Assembly (NCBI GenBank): GCA_964631745.1
Contig: CAZVWV010000166.1
Location: forward strand, 1-6,676
Source of the DNA: CAZVWV01 sp964631745
Lineage (GTDB): Bacteria; Bdellovibrionota_C; UBA2361; JBGSMV01
DNA: 6,676 nt
Direction: 5' to 3'
In this document: positions 1 through 6,106 of the stretch, one piece after another
Layout of the letters: each line of letters begins with the position of its first letter
Numbering within the stretch: the first letter of the stretch is position 1
The notes under the pieces: model-generated
What the model was told of the DNA's origin: nothing
Database searches by the model: none
Seen by the model: only the letters and a program-made list of their open reading frames with translations
Position numbers and translations under genes: made by a program

Positions 1-12
1 ATTAAAATCGAT

Positions 13-35
13 CACTTAGCTCACCTGGCTAAGTG
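13..35 (-). terminator. Small stem-loop, possible terminator for minus-strand transcription
   Basis: CACTTAGC (13-20) and GCTAAGTG (28-35) are perfect complements around a 7-nt loop. Read on the minus strand, the stem is followed after about six bases by a short T-rich stretch (the TTTTAAT complementary to positions 1-7). It could therefore end transcripts coming from the minus-strand gene at 218-1234. The T-tract is short and not directly adjacent to the stem, and the gene end is about 180 bases away, so this is a tentative call. Confidence 0.35.
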
Positions 36-68
36 GCATTGGACGACTCGTCGGCCGGTGGTCATAAT

Positions 69-141
69 GGCACTGCTCGTTAGGGCGGCAGCCACCTCCC
101 GATCGCACTGATTGCTGCCTATCGGCCTAACATGCAGTGCC
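69..141. repeat. 73-nt nested imperfect inverted repeat
   Basis: Three successive arm pairs are stacked in register. GGCACTGC (69-76) pairs with GCAGTGCC (134-141), GTTAGG (79-84) with CCTAAC (126-131), and GGCAGC (87-92) with GCTGCC (114-119). They are separated by a 2x2 internal loop and an asymmetric 2/6 loop, with about 21 nt at the tip. This gives 20 base pairs in one coherent hairpin. It lies in the non-coding end downstream of the minus-strand gene at 218-1234. It could be a structured 3' end, a repetitive palindrome or a recombination site; the sequence alone does not say which. No T-tract follows on either strand. Confidence 0.6.
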
Positions 142-217
142 TCTTAGTGACATCGGTCGCCGAGTCGACGGCGCTACTCAATATGCTTGCTTCGCCCGGG
201 GTTTTGGAGCAGATACC

Positions 218-1234
218 TCACGCCGCAGTGCGCGCTTCGAAGTCGCCCACAATGCGAGCAAGCGCCTGTTCGTACATGCGCTCGAGCCAGGCTTGGTTTC
301 TGATATCGGCCCTGATTGAATCGGCATCAACGTAATTGTGTGCAAGCTCGGCTTGTTTTAACGCCACCCCTCGAACTTGAATCCTGTGCCGAATGTGATG
401 GATCGCCTCCGTCATTTGGCGGGCCTTTACGGAATCTTCTGGGCGACCTTCATTTGCCGCCAAAAGAGCCTCGTAACGCGCGAATCTCTCTTTGGTGGCT
501 GGGTCAACAATTGGCTCAAGCCCATGGCTTTCTGCAAACCCAAAATCATGCTTTGCCTCAAGCGGCACGAGCGCAGGGATCTCGGTGCGTTGCTGTTCTA
601 GTACAAATCCACGGCGCTTGCCCTTGAGGTTACGTGCGAGCATGCGCTCAGCAAAGCTGCTTCTGAGCTCGCTGATGAACAGTATTCCATCCCCTAGGAG
701 GGCGAAGGCGCGGTCGGAATCTTCCTTCCCCATACTCGCGTCTTTTGCCAGCACACGCAGCACTTCAAGTACGACGTTGGGATTTTCGATACTATTTAGT
801 AGGAACTTTGCCAGCTCCTCTAAGGCTTGTTCCTTACGGGTAAAGTTTTGAAGGTCCCGCTTTATCTGCTCTTGCTTAGTAGGATCGCATATACATATAT
901 CAACTAGCGCAAGTAAAGATTCTTTAGATAACGTAGAAAGTTTTGTCGCAACTGTAACCGCATCCGGCCGCTCTTCTGGTTTTGTGCCCGGCGCCAAGAA
1001 GTTGACCACGCTCTTTCGGCACTCACCAAAAATCTTCTCGTATCGGATCTTCAGCGGGTCTGCGCTCATTCCTTCCTCTAGCGCTAACTGACCAACCGCT
1101 TCACACAGCTGACGCACGCCCATACTATTCGCTTGAGCTACATATATGTTTCCAATTCCAGGCAGTCCGGCATCGGTGAGAGATGCTGCCGGTGTGAGTA
1201 AAGTCTGCACAATTATACTTTCGGCTTGTGACAT
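218..1234 (-). CDS. Hypothetical soluble helical protein, 338 aa
   Basis: I do not recognise this family. I place the start at the ATG at 1234 because GGAG lies nine bases before it. A TTG at 1270 would add 12 residues (giving 350) but has no well-placed ribosome-binding site. The protein shows no signal peptide or membrane segment. It is rich in charged, helix-forming stretches: Leu/Glu/Lys-rich segments around residues 97-165, a basic cluster at 201-208 (RNLKGKRR), and a C-terminal helical region at about 245-335 with many Arg, Glu and Ala. Four of its five Cys residues form two pairs: C44 and C72, and C113 and C115 (a CIC motif). Base usage looks like genuine coding sequence over its whole length with no internal stop. 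It stands alone, divergent from the HAD gene, so context gives no clue to function. I am confident it is a gene but propose no function. Confidence 0.8.
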   Translation of the reverse strand: MSQAESIIVQTLLTPAASLTDAGLPGIGNIYVAQANSMGVRQLCEAVGQLALEEGMSADPLKIRYEKIFGECRKSVVNFLAPGTKPEERPDAVTVATKLSTLSKESLLALVDICICDPTKQEQIKRDLQNFTRKEQALEELAKFLLNSIENPNVVLEVLRVLAKDASMGKEDSDRAFALLGDGILFISELRSSFAERMLARNLKGKRRGFVLEQQRTEIPALVPLEAKHDFGFAESHGLEPIVDPATKERFARYEALLAANEGRPEDSVKARQMTEAIHHIRHRIQVRGVALKQAELAHNYVDADSIRADIRNQAWLERMYEQALARIVGDFEARTAA

Positions 1235-1374
1235 GGAATTGCTCTCCGTATTAGCTATTTGCCCATCCAACTTTGACGGGACCAGTCCTTTACTAGGTTA
1301 TGGTTAGCCTTGTTAATCGGGTGATTTAAGCCCCTACAGCAGCGAGCAGTTGATACAAAAATACTTTTTCCGAA

Positions 1375-1396
1375 TTGGCACTTAATGTGCTAAAAT
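1375..1396 (+). promoter_or_regulatory. Extended -10 promoter overlapped by an operator-like palindrome, upstream of the HAD gene
   Basis: TGCTAAAAT (1388-1396) matches the extended -10 pattern TGnTATAAT with one change. It would start transcription near 1403, about 34 bases before the GTG at 1437. No good -35 hexamer stands at the right distance, which is tolerated for extended -10 promoters. An inverted repeat, TTGGCAC (1375-1381) and GTGCTAA (1387-1393) around TTAAT, has one G/T wobble and overlaps the -10 box, as a repressor site would. Both calls are from pattern alone. Confidence 0.4.
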
Positions 1397-1436
1397 GCGC
1401 TACCTTATTTAGATTATTTAATTTTTCGGAGATTTT

Positions 1437-2309
1437 GTGCAAAGGCTTGGGTTTCTGCTGGACATGGATGGTGTAGTTTACAGTGGGGCCAAGACCATTC
1501 CTGGGGCTACTGATTTTGTTGCCCAGTTGCTGGAGCGCAAGATTCCCTTTGCGTTTATTACCAACAATAGCCAGTACACCCGCCGAGATATCGCTATTCG
1601 TTTGCGTCGCATGGGCTTTGGCCATATTAAAGAGCAGCATATCTACACCAGCGCTATGGCGACCGGAACATTTTTGGCGAGTCAAATCCCGGGCGGGACC
1701 GCCTTTGTTTTGGGGGAGCAGGGGTTAGTGCTCTCGCTGCATGAGAACGGATTTGCCATGGTGGATAAAGATCCGGATTTTGTCGTAGTAGGCGAAGGCC
1801 GAAACTTCACCTTGGAGCGCCTCGAGAAAGCTATCGATTTTGTGATTGATGGCGCAAAACTAATCGCCACAAATTTGGATCCTTCGCCGCGCATTAAAGG
1901 TTGGAACAAGCCAGGCATCGCCGCGATTGTGGCCCTCTTAGAAAACGCCACGGGCAAGAAGGCTTTTAGCGTGGGTAAACCCAATCCCGTTATGTTGCGG
2001 GCTGCCAGAAAATCTTTAGGGCTTCAAAGCGCTGAAACTTGTATTATCGGCGACACCATGCAGACCGATATCCTAGGCGGGGTGCAGCTGGGGCTAAAGA
2101 CTATTTTGACTTTGTCGGGCTGGTCCACGCGCGAGATTTTAAAGGAATACTCTTATAAGCCGGACTTGGTGATCGATTCGATCGCAGATCTTGATCTGGA
2201 CCGTTTGCTTGAATCAGGAGTTACAGAGGATGCGCTGGGTGTAAAGGGGGAGAGCAAAACCGAGGGCAGAAGCGAGGGCAAAACCCCGAAAGTGGCCGCA
2301 AACCTGTAG
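1437..2309 (+). CDS. NagD-like HAD-superfamily (class IIA) hydrolase, probable sugar- or nucleotide-phosphate phosphatase
   Basis: This is a 290-residue HAD phosphohydrolase of the IIA (NagD / 4-nitrophenylphosphatase) type. These cytoplasmic enzymes remove phosphate from small phosphorylated metabolites through an aspartyl-phosphate intermediate. Motif I is DMDGV with the nucleophile D9 and the acid/base D11. Motif II is T42 in ITNNS, the catalytic Lys is K181 in GKPNP, and motif III is GDTMQTD (205-211) with the Mg-binding Asp residues. The segment between motif II and K181 is the C2 cap that defines class IIA. The length fits the family apart from a polar tail after about residue 262. The start is GTG at 1437 with CGGAG five bases upstream. 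E. coli NagD prefers UMP, but the substrate here cannot be read from sequence. The gene stands alone, divergent from the 338-aa unknown and convergent with DUF177. Confidence 0.93.
   Translation: MQRLGFLLDMDGVVYSGAKTIPGATDFVAQLLERKIPFAFITNNSQYTRRDIAIRLRRMGFGHIKEQHIYTSAMATGTFLASQIPGGTAFVLGEQGLVLSLHENGFAMVDKDPDFVVVGEGRNFTLERLEKAIDFVIDGAKLIATNLDPSPRIKGWNKPGIAAIVALLENATGKKAFSVGKPNPVMLRAARKSLGLQSAETCIIGDTMQTDILGGVQLGLKTILTLSGWSTREILKEYSYKPDLVIDSIADLDLDRLLESGVTEDALGVKGESKTEGRSEGKTPKVAANL
2250..2285 (+). repeat. Three 12-bp tandem units in the 3' end of the HAD gene
   Basis: Three consecutive in-frame units, each starting GAG(A/G)GC, encode ESKT, EGRS and EGKT at residues 272-283 of the hydrolase. 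The second and third units differ by two bases, and the first and third by one. They lie in a hydrophilic tail beyond the conserved HAD fold, so copy-number change would preserve the frame and probably the enzyme. Confidence 0.7.
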
Positions 2310-2311
2310 GT

Positions 2312-2341
2312 CTCGGCAGTGCAAGGCACTATCCGGCCGAG
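2312..2341. terminator. Bulged stem-loop between two convergent genes, possible bidirectional terminator
   Basis: CTCGGC (2312-2317) pairs with GCCGAG (2336-2341). Inside it AGTGC (2318-2322) pairs with GCACT (2326-2330) around an AAG loop, and ATCCG (2331-2335) is left as a bulge. It lies in the 48-base gap between the stop of the HAD gene and the stop of the DUF177 gene. Neither side has a T-tract, so intrinsic termination is uncertain, but the position suits a shared 3' end. Confidence 0.45.
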
Positions 2342-2357
2342 CTAATCAAAATTCCCA

Positions 2358-2891
2358 CTAGTTAAGCCCAGCCTTCTTGAAAAGTTCCCCAAGCGAGACA
2401 GTATTGTTTGGCGCCTCGCTGTCGCTTTCGGCCTTTTCGCAGAGCTTGCCACAGTGTTTGCAGCAGCCCTCGTCATTACAATCAGGATGCCAAAACAACG
2501 ATAGCTCCAAAATTAGGGCCTCTTGTAGGGTGTTTTCAAGGTCTACATGTTCGCCCTCAAAGAAAACTATACCGATATCGTCCAGAAGTTCAGGATGTCC
2601 TTTGCTATCTTTGGGGTGTACCTGCTGCAAGGCGTATCTGATCTCCACATCTAGCTCTCGCTCCACCTCGATGGCACACAGGGAGCAGGCTTGTTTAACC
2701 TTGGACTTTACCCAACCGGAAACCTGGGCGCCGCTTGGGGTCTTGTCGATTTTTAGGGTAACGTCTGGCGGTGAGGTGAAAACAATGTCGGCGGTCCGGC
2801 CCTCTGACATACGCTTAGCGAGGGGCTCAAGCCCCAAAGTGTCTGTAATCATTAAGCCATTAGCGGGAATGTCGGAAATTCGGATTTTCAT
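2358..2891 (-). CDS. YceD/DUF177 family protein
   Basis: The 177-residue protein resembles the DUF177 (YceD, Pfam PF02620) family: an N-terminal beta-rich segment, a Cys pair in the middle (C69 and C72, ACSLC), an acidic central region and a Cys-rich C-terminal motif (C138, C143, C144, C147, C151). Family members have been linked to 23S rRNA and ribosome assembly and usually sit just before rpmF (ribosomal protein L32). Here nothing follows except the convergent HAD gene 48 bases away. I chose the ATG at 2891, where MKIRISDIP looks like a family N-terminus. GGAG lies 11 bases upstream, slightly far. The in-frame ATG at 2951 would add 20 unlikely residues and overlap the probable promoter. The cysteines could bind a metal such as zinc, which is inference. 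The family call is from recognised pattern, not a search. Confidence 0.8.
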   Translation of the reverse strand: MKIRISDIPANGLMITDTLGLEPLAKRMSEGRTADIVFTSPPDVTLKIDKTPSGAQVSGWVKSKVKQACSLCAIEVERELDVEIRYALQQVHPKDSKGHPELLDDIGIVFFEGEHVDLENTLQEALILELSLFWHPDCNDEGCCKHCGKLCEKAESDSEAPNNTVSLGELFKKAGLN

Positions 2892-2921
2892 GATATCGGC
2901 AACTCCAAAAAATTCGACTTT

Positions 2922-2951
2922 TTTATACGAAATTACTATAGTCAGACGCAA
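2922..2951 (-). promoter_or_regulatory. Possible sigma-70-type promoter for the DUF177 gene
   Basis: On the minus strand, TTGCGT (2951-2946) and TATAAA (2927-2922) are separated by 18 bases, giving a good -10 and a weak -35. The predicted start lies about 20 bases before the ATG at 2891. The region is AT-rich and divergent from ssb, as expected for a promoter. Pattern only. Confidence 0.4.
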
Positions 2952-2954
2952 CTA

Positions 2955-2983
2955 TTGCGATGAGATTTACGATAATATTATAT
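2955..2983 (+). promoter_or_regulatory. Possible promoter for ssb
   Basis: TTGCGA (2955-2960) is followed by the AT-rich stretch TATTATAT (2976-2983), in which TATTAT (15-base spacer) or TTATAT (17-base spacer) could be the -10. The leader to the ATG at 3092 would be about 100 bases. The boxes are weak, and an alternative start nearer the gene cannot be excluded. I see no LexA-type operator in this interval. Confidence 0.3.
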
Positions 2984-3091
2984 AGGCTAAAGCAGTAGGG
3001 CGTAAATATCGCGCTGCTTGGTTTAGTTGGCCCTATCTTTATTAGGTGTCTTTAGTAGATGTCTCTAAGAACAACTTTTTAGGAGTAGTAC

Positions 3092-3583
3092 ATGTCAGTA
3101 AATAAAGTAATTTTGATCGGTCATTTAGGAAAAGATCCGGAGCTTCGTTTCACCAGCGGCACCCAGACCGCGGTCAGTTCTTTTAGCCTTGCGACCAATG
3201 AGCGCAAGAAGGACCCGAGTGGCAATTGGGTTGAAAGCACCGAGTGGCATAATGTTGTTGTCTTTGGAAAGACTGCGGAAACTTGCGCCCAGTATCTTAA
3301 GAAGGGACGTCAGGCTTACATCGAGGGCCGAATTCAGACCCGCAAGTGGCAGGATAAAGAAGGCCGAGACAGGTACACTACCGAGGTCGTAGCTAACACC
3401 GTGCAGTTCTTAGGTGGCGGTGCTGGGCGTTCCGAGGGGCAAAGCATGAACGTTGAGACGATCCAGACCTCTGCCGGGAACGATCTGATCAACTCGTTGC
3501 CATCTGCAGATCAGCTTTCGGCAGGAGCCGGTGCTTCAACGGGCGCTAGCGCCTCGTTTGAAGATGACGATATTCCGTTCTAG
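3092..3583 (+). CDS. ssb: Single-stranded DNA-binding protein SSB
   Basis: SSB coats single-stranded DNA as a homotetramer during replication, recombination and repair, and recruits partner enzymes through its C-terminal tip. The 163-residue product has the full OB fold at residues 1-109. It opens with MSVNKVILIGHLGKDPELR, and further conserved stretches are TEWHNVVVFGK (W52 matches the DNA-stacking Trp of the E. coli protein), YIEGRIQTRKWQDKEG and DRYTTEV. A Gly/Ser/Ala-rich linker follows, then the acidic tip EDDDIPF (157-163), the canonical partner-binding end. AGGAG lies six bases before the ATG, which settles the start. The gene stands alone, without the rpsF/rpsR or uvrA neighbours seen in some bacteria. 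It is divergent from DUF177 and convergent with the Nudix gene. Confidence 0.98.
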   Translation: MSVNKVILIGHLGKDPELRFTSGTQTAVSSFSLATNERKKDPSGNWVESTEWHNVVVFGKTAETCAQYLKKGRQAYIEGRIQTRKWQDKEGRDRYTTEVVANTVQFLGGGAGRSEGQSMNVETIQTSAGNDLINSLPSADQLSAGAGASTGASASFEDDDIPF

Positions 3584-3609
3584 AAGCGGAAGGAGATTTC
3601 TATAGGTAG

Positions 3610-3792
3610 CGCAGACGACCCCGTCGGCATGTATTCTTTATTGGTGTCCATAGTGGCGAGGCCGTGTATGGCGTGGCCACCACCATATTCGGACTACAGG
3701 CATATTCGAAATACTGGGACATCAAGAATATCTCAGGCCTGGCCGTCCCGCTCCAAGAGCGCAAACAACCCGAACGCTGCAACCACCAATGA
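3610..3792 (+). pseudogene. Possible coding remnant between ssb and the Nudix gene
   Basis: In this frame, positions 3628-3732 read as plausible protein: VFFIGVHSGEAVYGVATTI, then FGLQAYSKYWDIK and so on, with unremarkable codon choice. There is no start codon in frame. A stop closes the frame at 3607-3609, and its 3' part runs antisense into the end of the Nudix gene. An AGGAG at 3591-3595 stands upstream in a different frame (one containing GSADDPVG and then an ATG at 3629), so a frameshifted short gene is conceivable. I do not recognise the family. The phrase GEAVYGVATTIF faintly recalls the (V/I)WGATA tail of some CoA-type Nudix hydrolases, which is a weak impression. It may be only non-coding DNA. 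Confidence 0.2.
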
Positions 3793-4299
3793 GTGCGTAA
3801 TCTCTCCACGCCTGATCTTCTCAAAAACTTCGCTAAGCGGCATCAGCAAGACGTTAATATCCTCGCCCGGATCAAGCGTGGGCGCAGAACTTAGCTTTGC
3901 GCCCTTTGCTAAAAATATATGACAGCGCATGCCCTGCAAAGCAGGGTTTGCGAAGATAACTCCGAGTGATTCGGCGCTTGTGGCCACAAATCCGGTTTCT
4001 TCCCGTAACTCTCTTAGCCCGCTATCTAAAGGATTTTCTCCTGGCTCAATACACCCGCCTGGGATCTCAGTGGTAATCTCCTCAGACCCATGCCTGTATT
4101 GTTCAATCAAGACAACTTCATTCTTCTCGGTCAGAGCAATCACGATCACCCAATCGAGCCCGCGCATCAGCAAAAAATCCACGGCAACTGAGGTGCGTGG
4201 ATTAATCCTGGTCGATTTGAGCACATCAAAGATACGAAAACGTTCGAAATACGTCTCTTCTTTAACGACCCATTTAGCAAGTGGCTTATTCTCTTTCAC
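3733..4299 (-). CDS. Nudix hydrolase, probable ADP-ribose pyrophosphatase
   Basis: This 188-residue enzyme has the complete Nudix box G82-x5-E88-x7-R96-E-L-x-E100-E101-x-G103-F, whose glutamates bind the catalytic Mg. The N-terminal part (SVAVDFLLMRGLDWVIVIA, then EVVLIEQYRHG and EIPGG) is typical of the ADP-ribose pyrophosphatase (NudF-like) subgroup, which splits ADP-ribose into AMP and ribose 5-phosphate. The C-terminus with GEITHS also fits that group. There is no winged-helix domain, so it is not an NrtR-type regulator. The start is GTG at 4299. An in-frame TGA stands just three codons upstream and the ribosome-binding site is weak, so translation may be modest. It is divergent from nadB with 129 bases between, which gives a possible NAD-metabolism connection. 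Substrate specificity is inferred. Confidence 0.88.
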   Translation of the reverse strand: MKENKPLAKWVVKEETYFERFRIFDVLKSTRINPRTSVAVDFLLMRGLDWVIVIALTEKNEVVLIEQYRHGSEEITTEIPGGCIEPGENPLDSGLRELREETGFVATSAESLGVIFANPALQGMRCHIFLAKGAKLSSAPTLDPGEDINVLLMPLSEVFEKIRRGEITHSLVVAAFGLFALLERDGQA

Positions 4300-4413
4300 A
4301 CTCAGTCAATAGCAGCATGCTCTTAGCAGCGCAAGGCGTTTCGAATCTTAGGCAGTTACCACAACTGGGCCTTACAAATCTTCGACTAAGTCACGGTGTT
4401 ATGTTATAGAACC

Positions 4414-4421
4414 GGAGGGGG
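4414..4421 (+). promoter_or_regulatory. Strong ribosome-binding site that fixes the nadB start at TTG 4429
   Basis: GGAGGGGG stands seven bases before the TTG at 4429. The upstream in-frame GTG at 4396 would place this motif inside the coding region and add 11 residues (LCYRTGGGIHL) that do not look like a NadB N-terminus. TGTTATGTT (4397-4405) resembles an extended -10 but leaves a very short leader, so I do not call a promoter from it. Confidence 0.75.
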
Positions 4422-4428
4422 TATTCAT

Positions 4429-6009
4429 TTGAGAAAGTATGACTTCCTAGTTTTGGGCGGCGGTGTAGCTGGCCTTACTTATGCGCTCGAAGTGGCCAAA
4501 TTCGGCAGCGTTTGCGTGCTTTTCAAGAAGGATTTTGAAGACTCCTCTACCAGTAAGGCTCAAGGCGGTGTCGCCGCTGTAGGGGCCAAGGATGATGATT
4601 TAGAGCTGCATATTCAGGATACGCTCGTCGCCGGTGCCGGACTTTGCAAGCAGGATATCGTGCGAGTCGTGGTAACAGAAGGACCGGAGCGCATACGCGA
4701 ATTAATTGCGCTTGGCGCCAGTTTTGATCGCGATCATACTCAAGAGTTTCATTTGCATCGTGAAGGCGGACATTCCCGGCGCAGGGTCTTCCATAGCGGA
4801 GACGCTACCGGGCTTGAGATTCAGCGTGCGCTGCTAGATTCCGTGCGTCAGAACCCCAACATTGAAATGGTACCGTTTGCCAGTGCGGTCGATCTGATCA
4901 CAACTCATCGCCTAGGCATCGATCGCTCCAAGACGAATCGTGTCTTGGGATGCTACGTTCTGCTGCAGGGTAAGATCGAAGCCTTCCTTGGGCGAAAGAC
5001 CTTGATGGCTACGGGCGGTGCCGGGAAAGTTTATCTTTACACATCTAACCCGGATGTTGCCACGGGCGATGGTATCGCCATGTGTTACCGGGCCGGAGCG
5101 CGCGTCGCCAATATGGAATTCTTTCAGTTCCACCCGACCTGTCTGTACCATCCCCAGGCCAAAAATTTCTTAATCACCGAAGCTATGCGGGGTGAGGGCG
5201 CCAAATTAAGACGTATCAATGGCGACGCTTTTATGGAGCGTTATCACAGTGACGCGGAACTTGCCCCCCGAGATGTGGTGGCGCGCGCCATCGACCAGGA
5301 GCTGAAGAAACACGGCGAAGATTATGTATTGTTGGATATCAGCCACAAAGAGCCGGCTTTTGTTAAGGAGCATTTCCCCACTATTTATCAACGCTGCCTG
5401 GAGTACGGTTACGATATTTCTGCAGGACCGATTCCGGTTGTACCGGCCGCGCATTATTGCTGCGGCGGCGTGATGTGCAACGAGTGGGGCGAAACTGATC
5501 TGAGAGATCTCTACGCCATAGGCGAATGCGCGCACACCGGGTTACACGGAGCAAATCGGCTTGCATCAAACTCGCTTCTTGAGGGCCTGGTCTTTGGCGC
5601 ACGCGCAGCTCGCAGGGCCGTAGAGACTTTAGGTGCGCCTGCGAAATTAGATCCCATTCCGCCCTGGAACCCCGGCACCGCGGTCGACAGCGATGAACAG
5701 GTCGTCATCAATCAGAACTGGGACGAAATTCGACGCTTCATGTGGAACTACGTGGGCATTGTGCGCAGCAATAAACGGCTGGACCGCGCCCTAAACCGCA
5801 GCAGGCTGATAACTGAAGAGATCAGGGACTACTACTGGAACTCAAGAATTAATCCGGATTTATTAGAGCTTAGAAATCTAAGTCTAGTCGCCCAACTAGT
5901 AATCAGAAGCGCCATGGCCAGAAAAGAGAGCCGCGGGCTGCATTATAATATAGATCACCCCGAGCCCAATCAGTTCTTGGCGTTTGACACTATTCTTAAG
6001 CCGTTTTGA
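4429..6009 (+). CDS. nadB: L-aspartate oxidase NadB
   Basis: NadB is a cytoplasmic flavoenzyme that oxidises L-aspartate to iminoaspartate, the first step of de novo NAD synthesis; quinolinate synthase NadA then uses the product. From the TTG start the protein has 526 residues, normal for the family. GGGVAG (10-15) is the FAD-binding Rossmann loop and SSTSKAQGG (39-47) a conserved FAD-contact stretch. REGGHS contains E112, equivalent to catalytic E121 of E. coli. FQFHPT has H235, APRDVVARAI has R281 (E. coli R290), PAAHYCCGGV has H342 (E. coli H351) and GANRLASNSLLEG has R377 (E. coli R386). The C-terminal helical domain is complete. The EGGHS, HYCCGG and NRLASNS features and gene length favour NadB over succinate dehydrogenase or fumarate reductase flavoprotein subunits. 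No nadA or nadC is adjacent. The rare TTG start suggests moderated translation. Confidence 0.95.
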   Translation: MRKYDFLVLGGGVAGLTYALEVAKFGSVCVLFKKDFEDSSTSKAQGGVAAVGAKDDDLELHIQDTLVAGAGLCKQDIVRVVVTEGPERIRELIALGASFDRDHTQEFHLHREGGHSRRRVFHSGDATGLEIQRALLDSVRQNPNIEMVPFASAVDLITTHRLGIDRSKTNRVLGCYVLLQGKIEAFLGRKTLMATGGAGKVYLYTSNPDVATGDGIAMCYRAGARVANMEFFQFHPTCLYHPQAKNFLITEAMRGEGAKLRRINGDAFMERYHSDAELAPRDVVARAIDQELKKHGEDYVLLDISHKEPAFVKEHFPTIYQRCLEYGYDISAGPIPVVPAAHYCCGGVMCNEWGETDLRDLYAIGECAHTGLHGANRLASNSLLEGLVFGARAARRAVETLGAPAKLDPIPPWNPGTAVDSDEQVVINQNWDEIRRFMWNYVGIVRSNKRLDRALNRSRLITEEIRDYYWNSRINPDLLELRNLSLVAQLVIRSAMARKESRGLHYNIDHPEPNQFLAFDTILKPF

Positions 6010-6061
6010 GAATTGTATGATTAAAGATGTTTGAGCGCTCATTTGTTGGATAAAACCGTTC

Positions 6062-6097
6062 GGTCGGACAGAGCAGCTGATGCTTCTCTGTCCGACC
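6062..6097. terminator. Strong stem-loop after nadB, probable bidirectional terminator
   Basis: GGTCGGACAGAG (6062-6073) and CTCTGTCCGACC (6086-6097) form a perfect 12-bp stem with a 12-nt loop. AGC (6075-6077) and GCT (6082-6084) inside the loop could extend it after one mismatch. It begins 53 bases after the nadB stop. Read on the minus strand it follows the open frame ending at 6107 and is trailed by TTTT after a GAACGG gap. Neither tail is a classic T-tract, but the stem strength and convergent position favour a shared terminator. Confidence 0.6.
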
Positions 6098-6106
6098 CCT
6101 AACTTG

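Noticed and set aside
1..108. Open plus-strand frame running in from the window edge
   Set aside because: Only 35 codons before a stop, of unconvincing composition (TTRRPVVIMALLVRAAATS), and it crosses two inverted repeats. It is better explained as non-coding.
79..131. Integron attC site suggested by GTTAGGG (79-85) and GCCTAAC (125-131)
   Set aside because: In an attC site the RYYYAAC core precedes the GTTRRRY core on either strand. Here the order is reversed, GTTAGGG does not fit GTTRRRY at its last base, and no partner core follows GCCTAAC. No integrase is present.
1326..1685. Minus-strand open frame overlapping the start of the HAD gene
   Set aside because: It is antisense to conserved HAD motifs I and II and has no family resemblance; a shadow frame.
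1760..1770. DnaA-box-like 9-mer inside the HAD gene
   Set aside because: A single eight-of-nine match inside conserved coding sequence is expected by chance in a window of this size.
2377..2985. 202-codon plus-strand frame opposite DUF177
   Set aside because: Ser/Cys-rich composition typical of an antisense shadow. The DUF177 motifs on the other strand explain the region.
3046..3069. Short direct repeat GTGTCTTTAG / ATGTCTCTAAG in the ssb leader
   Set aside because: The copies are short and imperfect, easily arise by chance in AT-rich leader DNA, and have no other support as a regulator site.
4300..4428. NAD-responsive riboswitch or NrtR/NiaR operator between the Nudix gene and nadB
   Set aside because: I could find no matching conserved core or clear palindrome of the expected size. 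Only a minor GCATGC palindrome is present.
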